A stretch of DNA of 14,592 bases, taken from positions 1-14,592 of the forward strand of contig CAZNYS010000075.1 in assembly GCA_964577305.1 (NCBI GenBank). The letters are read 5' to 3'. The notes beneath the pieces are model-generated. The model did no database searches, had not been told where the DNA came from, and worked only from the letters and a program-made list of their open reading frames with translations. The stretch is from UBA9300 sp964577305. Its GTDB lineage: Bacteria > Bacteroidota > Bacteroidia > Bacteroidales > VadinHA17. Below are positions 7,536 to 14,592 of this stretch, one piece after another (position 1 is the first letter of the stretch; each line of letters starts with the position of its first letter). The position numbers and the translations under genes are program-made.

Positions 7536-10500
7536 TGATAACGTTTTTATTTGAATCACTAAGACTTTCAATAATACCTTTGTATTTACCCAAGAGTTTT
7601 AATATAGCTTCAATATTGAAACCATCTGCTGCACTGATTAATTCCTTTCCATAACCTGTAATAATACTTGAATTGTGATCCATGCCTAACTGAATCAGAT
7701 TCTTACCGAAATCATGGATTTCCCCGATAGGTTGTCTGACAGCAAATGTTTTCCATGTGGTATAAAAACCAGTTTCGAGGGAATGAATTAATCCGGGTAA
7801 ATTAGTTATTTCTCCAATTAAGTCAACTTCCGATAGAAGCTTATCGGGTTCAGCCTCCCTGGTTGACTTATATGGTAAAAAACTCATCAGTTCGAGATAT
7901 AGTTCTGCGACTTTAACAGGTTTTATAAGCAGTCCGGCAAATTCACTATTATATATCCGTTCTTTCTGATCCTTTAAGACCGATGCGGAATAAGCAATGA
8001 CAGGTATATGTTTCAGCTTCTTATCGGTCTTTATTTTGTCCAATAACCGGAACCCATCCATTTTTTGCATCAGTATATCAGAAATGATCAGATCGGGAAC
8101 GATTTCCTTTGCAAGTTTATAAGCAGCAATACCATCTTCCGCTTCAACTATCTTTAACCTGGTGTTTTTAAGAGCATCTCTGAGATAGCTCCTGTTATGT
8201 TCCACATCGTCGGCAATAAGAATTGATGCTTTCTCAAATACAATTTCTGAAGGATCAATCTGAATATCTACGGTTGTTTTGGAGAAATCCCTCAAATATG
8301 CTATCTCCGGAATCCTGACAGTAAATATACTTCCCTTTCCAGGCTTTGATTGCACATGGATGGTCCCGTCCATGAGCGCTGTAAGTCTCCTGGTAATTGT
8401 CAGTCCCAATCCTGTACCTCTGTAATGTTTATTATCTCTTCCCTGGGCAAATGGTTCAAAAATAGCCTCCTGCAATTCTTTTGAAATCCCAATCCCGGTA
8501 TCTTTCACTTCAATAATCAGGTCAATCAATTCTTCTGATTTTTCTTTCGAATAATTTACAACCTGAGGGTTTTCAGTAAATACTTTAAGCACAATTTTAC
8601 CCTCTGAAGTGAATTTGATTGCATTTCCAATAAGATTAAAAACTATTTGACGCACCCGCGCTTCATCAATATAGATGCCGGCCGGTGTTCCTGACGTAAT
8701 ATCCAGAATGAATTTTACTCCCTTTTCAGAGACTTTAAGAGAAAAAATCCTTTCAAACTCGGAAAAGAAAGAATTGGTATCGATATAATCACATTCCAGA
8801 TTAAGCTTTCCTGCTTCGATCTTTGACAGGTCAAGGATGTCGTTAATCAGTGTAATAAGGCTTCTACCGCTCGATTTTATTGAATTAATATAATCCTTCT
8901 GAGTCTGGTCAACAAGCATTGAGCCTAACAATTCGGTATAACCCAAAACTGCATTCATAGGCGTACGGATCTCGTGACTCATATTAGCCAGAAATTCACT
9001 CTTTGCTTTATTCGCTTCCTCTGCTTCTTTCTTTGCCTTATTAAGTTCTTCAGTCCGTTCATTTACCAGTTCCTCGAGGTGATCACGATGTTTAAGCAAT
9101 TCCATTTCCGCCTGCCTACGGTCGGTGATGTCTGAGAAAAAACCCACATTGCACTTAAAACCGTCTAAGACCATTGAAGTGGATCTGATATCAGCGTGAA
9201 ATAAAGTGCCGTCTTTGCGCAGACATGGAAGATCAGATGCCAACGTCTTTTCACTTCGCATTTGGGCCCCGAACTCGGCCAGCACGTGGTCTACGGACTC
9301 CTTTGGGTGTATGTCCTTCACTTCCAGTCGCATTAATTCTTCTTCAGTGTATCCAAACATCTTGCATAGAGCCGGGTTGGCATAGAGGAATTGCATCGTC
9401 TCAATTTTGGCTACTAGTATTCCCTCTGCAGCATTGGAAAAAAGTGTCTTGTATCTCACTTCTGATTCCCGTAAGATCTCGTCCGCCCTCTTGCGTTCGG
9501 TAATTTCGGTAATAGTACCAATATATCCGGTTACTTCATTACCAATCAATTCCGGAACAGCTTTACCTATTACCCAGACTATACTCCCATCTGGTTTTAA
9601 AAAACGGTATTCCGCACTGGATTCTCTTTTAGATTTTAATTCATTTAACCATTTCTCAGAAAGTTTTCCCCTGTCCTCCGGATGTACAGCATTTAACCAG
9701 CCAATTCCATATGCTTCCTCTGAAGATAACCCTGATAAGTCTAAATATTTTGGATTAACATAGGTAGTATTACCATCCGGATCAGTCCTGAAAATTCCTA
9801 CAGGAGATATCAGGGCAAGAGTTTTAAACAAATGCTGAATCTCATGTAAAGCTTCTGCTGCCCGCTTTTGTTCGGTTATGTCTTCCACGCTTCCATCATA
9901 ATAGAGGATTTTTCCTTCAGAATCGCAGATCGCTTTAGCGCTTTCCCTGACGAAAATCTCTTTACCATCGCGACAAATCCAGATAGCTTCAAGGTCTTTT
10001 ACTTCTCCTTCTTTTTCGATTTGATCAATGAATTGCTGACGGTCATATGAAGGACCATAATCTGCTTCTTTGATGTTTCTTGCTGTAAGTTCTTCAAAAG
10101 ATTGAAAACCAAGCATTTTAAGCATTGCCAGGTTTACGAGTAATATTTCTCCCTGCGAATTTGTTCTGTAAAGGCCCACGACTGCATCATTGTATAGATT
10201 ACGAAATCGTTCTTCGCTTTTCTTAAGTCTTTCTGCAGTCTGATTACTCAATTTTATTTCTGCGGCAAGATCCGAGGTTCGATCCTCCACCAGTGATTCC
10301 AACCGTTCATTCAATAATCTCAGTTCTTCCTCGGTTTGAACCAGCCTTTCATTTTGATGAATAGCCCCTTCATAAATATCAAGCATCAGGTTAATAACAT
10401 CTTGCTGTTCCGTTTGGATAAAGCGTTTTTTCCCTTTGAAAAGGATTTGCACACCAAAGGGCACTTTTTTTTGGTTCTTTCCATTTTCCTTAGAAAGGAT

Positions 10501-10884
10501 TTTTTCAATATTAGAAAGAAGATACTTTTCATTGAAAGGTTTGGTAATAAAACTGTCTGCCCCACAGGAAAGTCCTTCAATGATTTCCTCCGGATCGGCC
10601 AGTATTGTAAGTAATATCACGGGGATATCCTCTGTGTTTTTATTTGATTTAATTTTTTTGCAAAGTTCATACCCATTCATCTCCGGCATAACGATATCTG
10701 AGATAACTAAAGCCGGTTTATGCTTTAAAAGTTGATCCATTGCTTGTTTCCCATCCTGAGCAACTGACACTTTAAAATTGTGACTTTCCAGAAGATGCTT
10801 AATCTGAGTTGCCTGGGTGATACTATCCTCTGCAACAAGTATTTCAGTCCTTTTTAAGACGGAATTTTCAATCTCTTTTTTCAT
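7528..10884 (-). CDS. Soluble multi-PAS hybrid histidine kinase, REC-PAS3-HisKA-HATPase-REC (HK2)
   Basis: This 1118-residue kinase senses through cytosolic PAS domains and has no membrane segment. Order: receiver 1 (about 12-130; phospho-acceptor D63 in VISDIVMPEMNG, K in FITKPF); a linker (GKKRFIQTEQQ followed by a long helix) conserved with HK1; PAS1 (about 226-345, LYNDAVVGLYRT); PAS2 (about 350-470, ISPVGIFRTDPDG); PAS3 (about 477-600, FSNAAEGILVA); coiled coil; HisKA with H637 in MSHEIRTPMNA; ATPase (about 735-860, NLIGNAIKFT, DTGIGI, GTGLGLTIT); receiver 2 (about 884-1005, ADD, phospho-acceptor D936, K in LLIKPV). After D936 the usual MP is MQ, a mild departure. Residues about 1035-1118 form a helical domain shared with HK1 that lacks a phosphotransfer histidine. 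No haem or flavin ligand is obvious, so the PAS cue is unknown. It is the first gene after the palindromic spacer and is probably co-transcribed with HK3. The ATG at 10884 is the natural start. Confidence 0.96.
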   Translation of the reverse strand: MKKEIENSVLKRTEILVAEDSITQATQIKHLLESHNFKVSVAQDGKQAMDQLLKHKPALVISDIVMPEMNGYELCKKIKSNKNTEDIPVILLTILADPEEIIEGLSCGADSFITKPFNEKYLLSNIEKILSKENGKNQKKVPFGVQILFKGKKRFIQTEQQDVINLMLDIYEGAIHQNERLVQTEEELRLLNERLESLVEDRTSDLAAEIKLSNQTAERLKKSEERFRNLYNDAVVGLYRTNSQGEILLVNLAMLKMLGFQSFEELTARNIKEADYGPSYDRQQFIDQIEKEGEVKDLEAIWICRDGKEIFVRESAKAICDSEGKILYYDGSVEDITEQKRAAEALHEIQHLFKTLALISPVGIFRTDPDGNTTYVNPKYLDLSGLSSEEAYGIGWLNAVHPEDRGKLSEKWLNELKSKRESSAEYRFLKPDGSIVWVIGKAVPELIGNEVTGYIGTITEITERKRADEILRESEVRYKTLFSNAAEGILVAKIETMQFLYANPALCKMFGYTEEELMRLEVKDIHPKESVDHVLAEFGAQMRSEKTLASDLPCLRKDGTLFHADIRSTSMVLDGFKCNVGFFSDITDRRQAEMELLKHRDHLEELVNERTEELNKAKKEAEEANKAKSEFLANMSHEIRTPMNAVLGYTELLGSMLVDQTQKDYINSIKSSGRSLITLINDILDLSKIEAGKLNLECDYIDTNSFFSEFERIFSLKVSEKGVKFILDITSGTPAGIYIDEARVRQIVFNLIGNAIKFTSEGKIVLKVFTENPQVVNYSKEKSEELIDLIIEVKDTGIGISKELQEAIFEPFAQGRDNKHYRGTGLGLTITRRLTALMDGTIHVQSKPGKGSIFTVRIPEIAYLRDFSKTTVDIQIDPSEIVFEKASILIADDVEHNRSYLRDALKNTRLKIVEAEDGIAAYKLAKEIVPDLIISDILMQKMDGFRLLDKIKTDKKLKHIPVIAYSASVLKDQKERIYNSEFAGLLIKPVKVAELYLELMSFLPYKSTREAEPDKLLSEVDLIGEITNLPGLIHSLETGFYTTWKTFAVRQPIGEIHDFGKNLIQLGMDHNSSIITGYGKELISAADGFNIEAILKLLGKYKGIIESLSDSNKNVINE

Positions 10885-10940
10885 TTCAGTTTTTTATTTT
10901 CTGCTTTCTGTTGTAAAGTATTTTGTAACTAAATAAGTTC

Positions 10941-11047
10941 GAAGTCCGACTTCCGATCCCGAAAAACAGCGAATTCTCAATTCGCGTAGTTTTTCGAGGA
11001 TCCTCGAATTTCTAATGAGGCACAGCCTCAAAGAAATTCGGGACTTC
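10941..11047. repeat. Nested palindromic element between REC-PP2C and HK2
   Basis: Almost all of this spacer can fold. A 7-base inverted repeat bounds it (GAAGTCC at 10941-10947, GGACTTC at 11041-11047). Inside are GAAGTCcGACTTC (10941-10953), CGAAAAA at 10960-10966 pairing with TTTTTCG at 10990-10996 around the inner stem GCGAATT/AATTCGC (10969-10975 with 10979-10985), the perfect palindrome CGAGGATCCTCG (10995-11006), and CGAATTTCT at 11005-11013 pairing with AGAAATTCG at 11032-11040 around GAGGC/GCCTC (11017-11021 with 11025-11029). Some stems share bases, so alternative folds compete. In the minus-strand transcript the first hairpin begins about 12 bases after the REC-PP2C stop. No U tract follows, so it is not a standard intrinsic terminator. 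It could be a REP- or MITE-like repeat, an mRNA-stabilising structure, or an attenuator ahead of HK2. Confidence 0.7.
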
Positions 11048-11051
11048 CAAA

Positions 11052-12242
11052 TTAAAGTTTCAATCCCACAACTGTTATGTCGTCAACCTGATCTTCACTT
11101 CCTTTCCAGATCTTATAAGTATCCAGGAGCATTTCTTTCTGAACCTCCATAGGATTCTTATGAATTTTTAACAGTACTTGTTTGAATTGATTCCTCAGGA
11201 ATTTCTTATCTTCCTGTCCGCCAAATTGATCAACATAACCATCAGTAAACAGATATATAAGATCATCCTGTCTGGTTTTTATTTCCTGACATGAAAAATC
11301 AGATATCTTATCATGATATGACAAAGGCATTCTGTCTCCCTTGAATTCAATGATTTTATTGTCACGAATGAGGTACATCGGATTAAATGCTCCCGAATAT
11401 ACCAGTGTTTTGCTTTTTAGATCATAACTGATTATTGAACCATCCATCCCATCTTTAACCTCCGAAATTATTCCCTTTTGTCCCAATGCCTCAATGATCT
11501 TTTCCCTCAGACGGTTTAATATCAAATGAGGTTCAACAATTCTATCTCTGTTGGCCGTTTCATTTAACAGAGCAACTCCAAGCATGCTCATGAATGCACC
11601 GGGAATCCCGTGACCGGTGCAATCAAAAACACCGACCAGCAACTTATTATCAATTCTATGAAACCAGTAAAAGTCACCACTGACAATATCTTTTGGAAGG
11701 ATAAGGCAGAACATCTCCGGGAAAAAATCTGATCCATTTTGGGACGCTTTCAAAACTGCCGCCTGAATTGTATGAGCATACTGAATGCTGTAGGTAATAA
11801 GTTTATTATTGTATTCAATCTCTTCCAGGTTCCTTGCTATTTCGTCCCTGCTCCTTTTAATTTCAATTTGTGTTTTAACCCTGGCGATCAGCTCTTTCTG
11901 GTTGAAAGGTTTTATCACATAGTCTACAGCACCAAGATCAAATGCGTTTACAATGCTTTCTGTATCTACTTTGGCAGTCAGGAAGATTATCGGAATTTCT
12001 TGTTTAACCGGGTCGGCTTTAATGATTCTGCATACTTCGAAACCATCCATCCCCGGCATCATTATATCAAGAAGAATAAGGTCAAATTCTCTCCGTCCAA
12101 GCCAATCAAGAGCTGTATTACCATCTAACGCAAATTCAGCCTTGAATCCTTCATTTCGTAAATAATTCCCCAGGATCTGAAGATTTTTTGGATTATCATC
12201 AACTAAAAGGATGATGGGAGCGGTTGAAGTTATTTTATCCAT
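11052..12242 (-). CDS. Response regulator with PP2C/SpoIIE-type phosphatase output
   Basis: This 396-residue protein joins a receiver to a metal-dependent serine/threonine phosphatase, the architecture of RsbU-like regulators that act on anti-sigma-factor antagonists. Receiver, about 8-125: D15-D16, phospho-acceptor D59 in LLDIMMPGMDG, T in FLTAK, K in YVIKPF. A helical linker (about 130-165) carries YSIQYAHTIQAAVL, typical of this family in Bacteroidota. The phosphatase domain (about 170-396) has all the metal-binding motifs: SGDFYWF, D207 in FDCTGHGIPGAF, D334 in LFTDGYVDQFGG, and D387-D388 in DDITVVGL, so it should be active. It starts 17 bases after HK1, and no anti-sigma kinase or STAS antagonist is in view, so the substrate is unknown. 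The likely input is phosphate from HK1 or HK2. It contains a 13-base direct repeat (listed separately) at the positions where its broken paralogue was deleted. Confidence 0.95.
   Translation of the reverse strand: MDKITSTAPIILLVDDNPKNLQILGNYLRNEGFKAEFALDGNTALDWLGRREFDLILLDIMMPGMDGFEVCRIIKADPVKQEIPIIFLTAKVDTESIVNAFDLGAVDYVIKPFNQKELIARVKTQIEIKRSRDEIARNLEEIEYNNKLITYSIQYAHTIQAAVLKASQNGSDFFPEMFCLILPKDIVSGDFYWFHRIDNKLLVGVFDCTGHGIPGAFMSMLGVALLNETANRDRIVEPHLILNRLREKIIEALGQKGIISEVKDGMDGSIISYDLKSKTLVYSGAFNPMYLIRDNKIIEFKGDRMPLSYHDKISDFSCQEIKTRQDDLIYLFTDGYVDQFGGQEDKKFLRNQFKQVLLKIHKNPMEVQKEMLLDTYKIWKGSEDQVDDITVVGLKL
11438..11450. repeat. 13-base direct repeat, copy A (phosphatase GMDG)
   Basis: The plus-strand sequence AACCATCCATCCC occurs here and again at 12041-12053. 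Here it encodes part of GMDGSIISYDL in the phosphatase domain. The two copies start 603 bases apart, exactly 201 codons, so deletion between them would leave an in-frame fusion. Confidence 0.9.
12041..12053. repeat. 13-base direct repeat, copy B (receiver GMDG)
   Basis: Second copy of AACCATCCATCCC, encoding part of PGMDGFEV just after the receiver phospho-acceptor. The base before and the base after the repeat differ between the copies, so the exact repeat is 13 bases. Confidence 0.9.
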
Positions 12243-12259
12243 TTTTCAAATCTTACCGT

Positions 12260-14428
12260 TTATTGCTTCTTTAATAAATCAATTAATCCGGGGAATTTTC
12301 TTATCAGATTCATTATAGCTTCAATATTGAAACTCTCTGCAGAGTTCACTAATTCTTCCCCGTATTCTTTAATGACTTTTGTATTGTGGTCATTGCCCAA
12401 CATTATTAATTGATTTCCGAAATCTATAATTTCATCTATTGGTTGCCTGGTATGAAACGTCAGCCAGACATCTTTACACTGTGTATCGAGTGAATGAATT
12501 AATCCGGGAAGATCAATTATTTCTTTTGCAGAGCTTATTTCAGATTTTATTTGTTCTGTTTCGGTATTTCTGGTTGATTTATACTGAAGATTATTCATCA
12601 GTTCAAGGTACAATTCAGTAACCTGAACCGGTTTAATCAACAAACCGGCAAATTCGCTTTCACGAATACGATCTTTCTGACCTTTCATTACTGAGGCAGA
12701 GTATGCAATGACTGGAATATGTTTAAGTGCGTCATCCCTTTTTAATTTTTCCAATAAGTCAAATCCATCAAGGATTGGCATTCTAATATCTGTAATAATA
12801 AGATCCGGAACTGTTTTTTTTGCTAATGACAGAGCCTCCGCTCCATCTTCAGCTTCAACTATTTCAATATTCGTGTTTTTCAGTGCGTCTATCAGGTATT
12901 TACGGTTATGTTCAACATCGTCGGCAACAATGATTGTTGCTTTTTCAAATACAACATCCGCTGGGTCAAGCTGAATTTCCTCTGTCCTCTTTTCAAAGTC
13001 CCTCAAATAGGAAACTCCCGGGATCTTTATTTTAAACGAGCTTCCTTTGTTCAATAGAGAATCAAGTTCAATGCTACCGTTCATAAGTTGTACAAGTCGT
13101 TGAGTTATTGCCATACCAAGACCTGTTCCTCCATATTTTTTCACATTCTGGCCCTGCACCTGTACGAATGGATTAAATATCTCCTCCCGCATCTCTTTGG
13201 AAATTCCAATACCGGTATCATTTACCTCAATTATCAGATCTATGAATTCTTCAGTTTTATTCTTGGAATATTTGATGATTTGCGGATTTTCAGTATATAC
13301 TTTCAATCTGATGCTTCCCTTTTCGGTGAATTTCACTGCGTTTCCGATTAGATTAAGAATGATCTGACGCAACCGGGCATCATCTATATAGATACCTGCC
13401 GGTGTACCTGAAGAAATATCCAGAATGAATTTCAGTCCCTTTTCAGATAATCTTAATGAAAAGATCCGTTCGAATTCTGAAAAGAAAGATTGTGAGTTTA
13501 CATACTCAAACTGCAGCTCCAGTTTCCCGGCTTCAATCTTGGACAGGTCAAGAATATCGTTAATAAGGGTAAGAAGGCTTCTCCCGCTTGATTTTATCGA
13601 TTCAAGATAGTCCCTCTGTGTTTTTTCCTCAAGCATTGAACCCAGCAACTCAGCATAGCCCAGTACTGCATTCATGGGAGTGCGTATCTCGTGGCTCATA
13701 TTGGCAAGAAATTCACTTTTTGCTTTATTGGCTGCATCGAGTTGGATAGTTCGTTCACGTATCCGTTTCTCCAGTTCTGTATTGAAAGCACGAATTTTTT
13801 CTTCATCTTTTTTAATCTCCTTCGTTCTCTCCTCAACCAGCTCTTCCAGCCTTTCATTCAAAAGTCTCAATTCGTCCCGGGTCTGAATAAGCTCATTATT
13901 CTTATAAATGGCCTCCTGATAAATATTGAGCAGGAGTTTAACCACTTTTTGCTGTCCTGTCCGGATCAGCCTTTTCTTCCCGCCGTAATTAATTTCTATA
14001 CCAGGTGTATCTCTTTTGGACTCCGGAGTGACTTTTTCTGTAAGTATCTTTTTAATGTTGAATATGAGATATTCTTGATTATATGGTTTGGTTATAAAAC
14101 TATCTGCCCCGCTCGCGAGTCCCTCAATAACCTCATCCGGATCAGAAAGTAAGGTCAATAAAATCACGGGAATATTTTCAGTACGCTCATCCGATTTTAT
14201 TTTTTCACATAGTTCAAATCCGTTCATCTCAGGCATAACGATATCCGAAATTACCAGTGATGGTTTATGTTTGGAAAGCCAAACCAGAGCTTGCTGTCCA
14301 TCCTGTGCTACCTCTGCTTTGTAATGATGACTTTCGAGCAGGTATTTTATCCGGGCAGCTTGTGTGGCGCTATCTTCTACAATTAAGATATCTGCCAGGT
14401 TATCTGAAGTTTTTACTTTTTTGCTCAT
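12260..14428 (-). CDS. Soluble hybrid histidine kinase, REC-HisKA-HATPase-REC (HK1)
   Basis: This 722-residue cytosolic kinase has no PAS domain and no membrane segment. Receiver 1 (about 10-130) has D62 in VISDIVMPEMNG and K in FITKPY. A linker (YGGKKRLIRTGQQ and a long helix) matches HK2. A charged coiled coil (about 180-235) leads to HisKA with H246 in MSHEIRTPMNA. The ATPase domain (about 345-480) has NLIGNAVKFT, DTGIGI and GGTGLGMAIT. Receiver 2 (about 492-610) has ADD, phospho-acceptor D547 in ITDIRMPILDG, and K in LLIKPV. Residues about 640-722 form a helical C-terminal domain shared with HK2. With only receivers as inputs, it probably reads signals from another kinase or a chemoreceptor-like partner. 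The ATG at 14428 begins three bases after the cheB-like stop, so the two are almost certainly co-transcribed. The REC-PP2C gene 17 bases downstream is the likely partner. Confidence 0.96.
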   Translation of the reverse strand: MSKKVKTSDNLADILIVEDSATQAARIKYLLESHHYKAEVAQDGQQALVWLSKHKPSLVISDIVMPEMNGFELCEKIKSDERTENIPVILLTLLSDPDEVIEGLASGADSFITKPYNQEYLIFNIKKILTEKVTPESKRDTPGIEINYGGKKRLIRTGQQKVVKLLLNIYQEAIYKNNELIQTRDELRLLNERLEELVEERTKEIKKDEEKIRAFNTELEKRIRERTIQLDAANKAKSEFLANMSHEIRTPMNAVLGYAELLGSMLEEKTQRDYLESIKSSGRSLLTLINDILDLSKIEAGKLELQFEYVNSQSFFSEFERIFSLRLSEKGLKFILDISSGTPAGIYIDDARLRQIILNLIGNAVKFTEKGSIRLKVYTENPQIIKYSKNKTEEFIDLIIEVNDTGIGISKEMREEIFNPFVQVQGQNVKKYGGTGLGMAITQRLVQLMNGSIELDSLLNKGSSFKIKIPGVSYLRDFEKRTEEIQLDPADVVFEKATIIVADDVEHNRKYLIDALKNTNIEIVEAEDGAEALSLAKKTVPDLIITDIRMPILDGFDLLEKLKRDDALKHIPVIAYSASVMKGQKDRIRESEFAGLLIKPVQVTELYLELMNNLQYKSTRNTETEQIKSEISSAKEIIDLPGLIHSLDTQCKDVWLTFHTRQPIDEIIDFGNQLIMLGNDHNTKVIKEYGEELVNSAESFNIEAIMNLIRKFPGLIDLLKKQ

Positions 14429-14431
14429 GGT

Positions 14432-14592
14432 CTATTTTTTTAAGCCCGATTTTGCAAGAATTTCAGCCATCTTCTCCGGAGATAATGCCTGATCGGCCGC
14501 CCCAATGCTGAGCGCCTCACCCGGCATTCCAAATACAACACAACTTTCTTTATTCTGAACTAAAGTGAAAGCTCCCTTATCTTTCATAGCTT
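14432..14592 (-). CDS. cheB: CheB-type protein-glutamate methylesterase, C-terminal end (partial)
   Basis: The last 52 codons of a gene that enters from beyond the right edge and ends at TAG (14434-14432). The visible product, AMKDKGAFTLVQNKESCVVF then GMPGEALSIGAAD and ..LSPEKMAEIL, matches the end of the CheB catalytic domain, where GA.T..Q....CVVFGMP.EA...GA.D..L is characteristic. CheB removes methyl groups from, or deamidates, receptor glutamates. The catalytic Ser, His and Asp and any receiver domain lie mostly or wholly outside the window, so activity and domain make-up cannot be judged. It is three bases upstream of HK1, which ties the kinase module to a chemotaxis-like or CheB/CheR-type sensory pathway. 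Many Bacteroidota CheB-like proteins work outside motility. Confidence 0.85.
   Translation of the reverse strand, partial: AMKDKGAFTLVQNKESCVVFGMPGEALSIGAADQALSPEKMAEILAKSGLKK

Noticed and set aside
7536..7571. Upstream TTG start for HK3
   Set aside because: It would add 12 unconserved residues and a 44-base overlap with HK2. The ATG at 7535 overlaps by eight bases and leaves a normal receiver N-terminus.
7528..7785. HPt phosphotransfer domain at the C-terminus of HK2
   Set aside because: No H-x-L-K-G motif, and the only candidate histidine is not conserved in HK1.
10386..10735. Small frames on both strands within the HK2 receiver-linker region
   Set aside because: They are shadows of a clearly conserved receiver and linker coding sequence.
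10885..10935. Bacteroidota-type promoter (TTG, spacer, TAnnTTTG) upstream of HK2
   Set aside because: The best candidate on the minus strand, TACTTTAC, departs from the consensus and has no convincing -33 partner at the right distance.
11005..11040. Intrinsic terminator after the REC-PP2C gene
   Set aside because: The hairpin is strong, but on the transcribed (minus) strand no run of T follows, and similar hairpins fill the whole spacer. It was kept as part of a palindromic element instead.
1..14592. CRISPR arrays, tRNA or rRNA genes, complete insertion sequences
   Set aside because: No regularly spaced repeats, no cloverleaf or rRNA-like sequence, and no intact transposase were seen on either strand.

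Overview
The window appears to be chromosomal DNA of a member of the Bacteroidota. The signs are a secreted protein with a type IX secretion (T9SS) C-terminal sorting domain, AT-rich sequence without strong Shine-Dalgarno motifs, and Bacteroidota-style soluble hybrid kinases and a response-regulator/PP2C phosphatase. All recognised intact genes lie on the minus strand, so transcription runs from high to low coordinates. I cannot name a genus from the sequence alone.

Right to left, in the order of transcription: the C-terminal end of a CheB-type methylesterase (14592 to 14432); a soluble hybrid kinase REC-HisKA-HATPase-REC (HK1, 14428 to 12260); a REC-PP2C/SpoIIE phosphatase (12242 to 11052); a 167-base gap filled with nested palindromes (element 10941-11047); a second, larger hybrid kinase REC-PAS-PAS-PAS-HisKA-HATPase-REC (HK2, 10884 to 7528); a REC-HisKA-HATPase kinase (HK3, 7535 to 6339) overlapping HK2 by 8 bases; a broken REC-PP2C paralogue (6296 to 5952); and a 1810-residue T9SS cell-surface protein (5939 to 507). 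Left of that gene (1-506) there is no intact gene. The plus strand there carries an open stretch resembling the N-terminal part of a Bacteroidota tyrosine integrase.

The signalling genes look like one phosphorelay module. None of the four kinases/regulators visible in full has a membrane segment or a DNA-binding output. The only output domain seen is the PP2C phosphatase, and the module adjoins CheB. HK1+REC-PP2C and HK2+HK3+broken REC-PP2C look like two diverged copies of one ancestral unit: HK1 and HK2 share N-terminal REC, linker, kinase core, C-terminal REC and a C-terminal helical domain, and differ mainly by the three PAS domains of HK2.

The most informative observation is the broken REC-PP2C gene. 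It is joined in frame exactly where its intact paralogue carries a 13-base direct repeat (11438-11450 and 12041-12053, 603 bases apart, a multiple of three). The join removes the second half of REC and most of the phosphatase. The gene then loses homology near its 3' end, just before the large surface-protein gene, which marks a likely rearrangement boundary.
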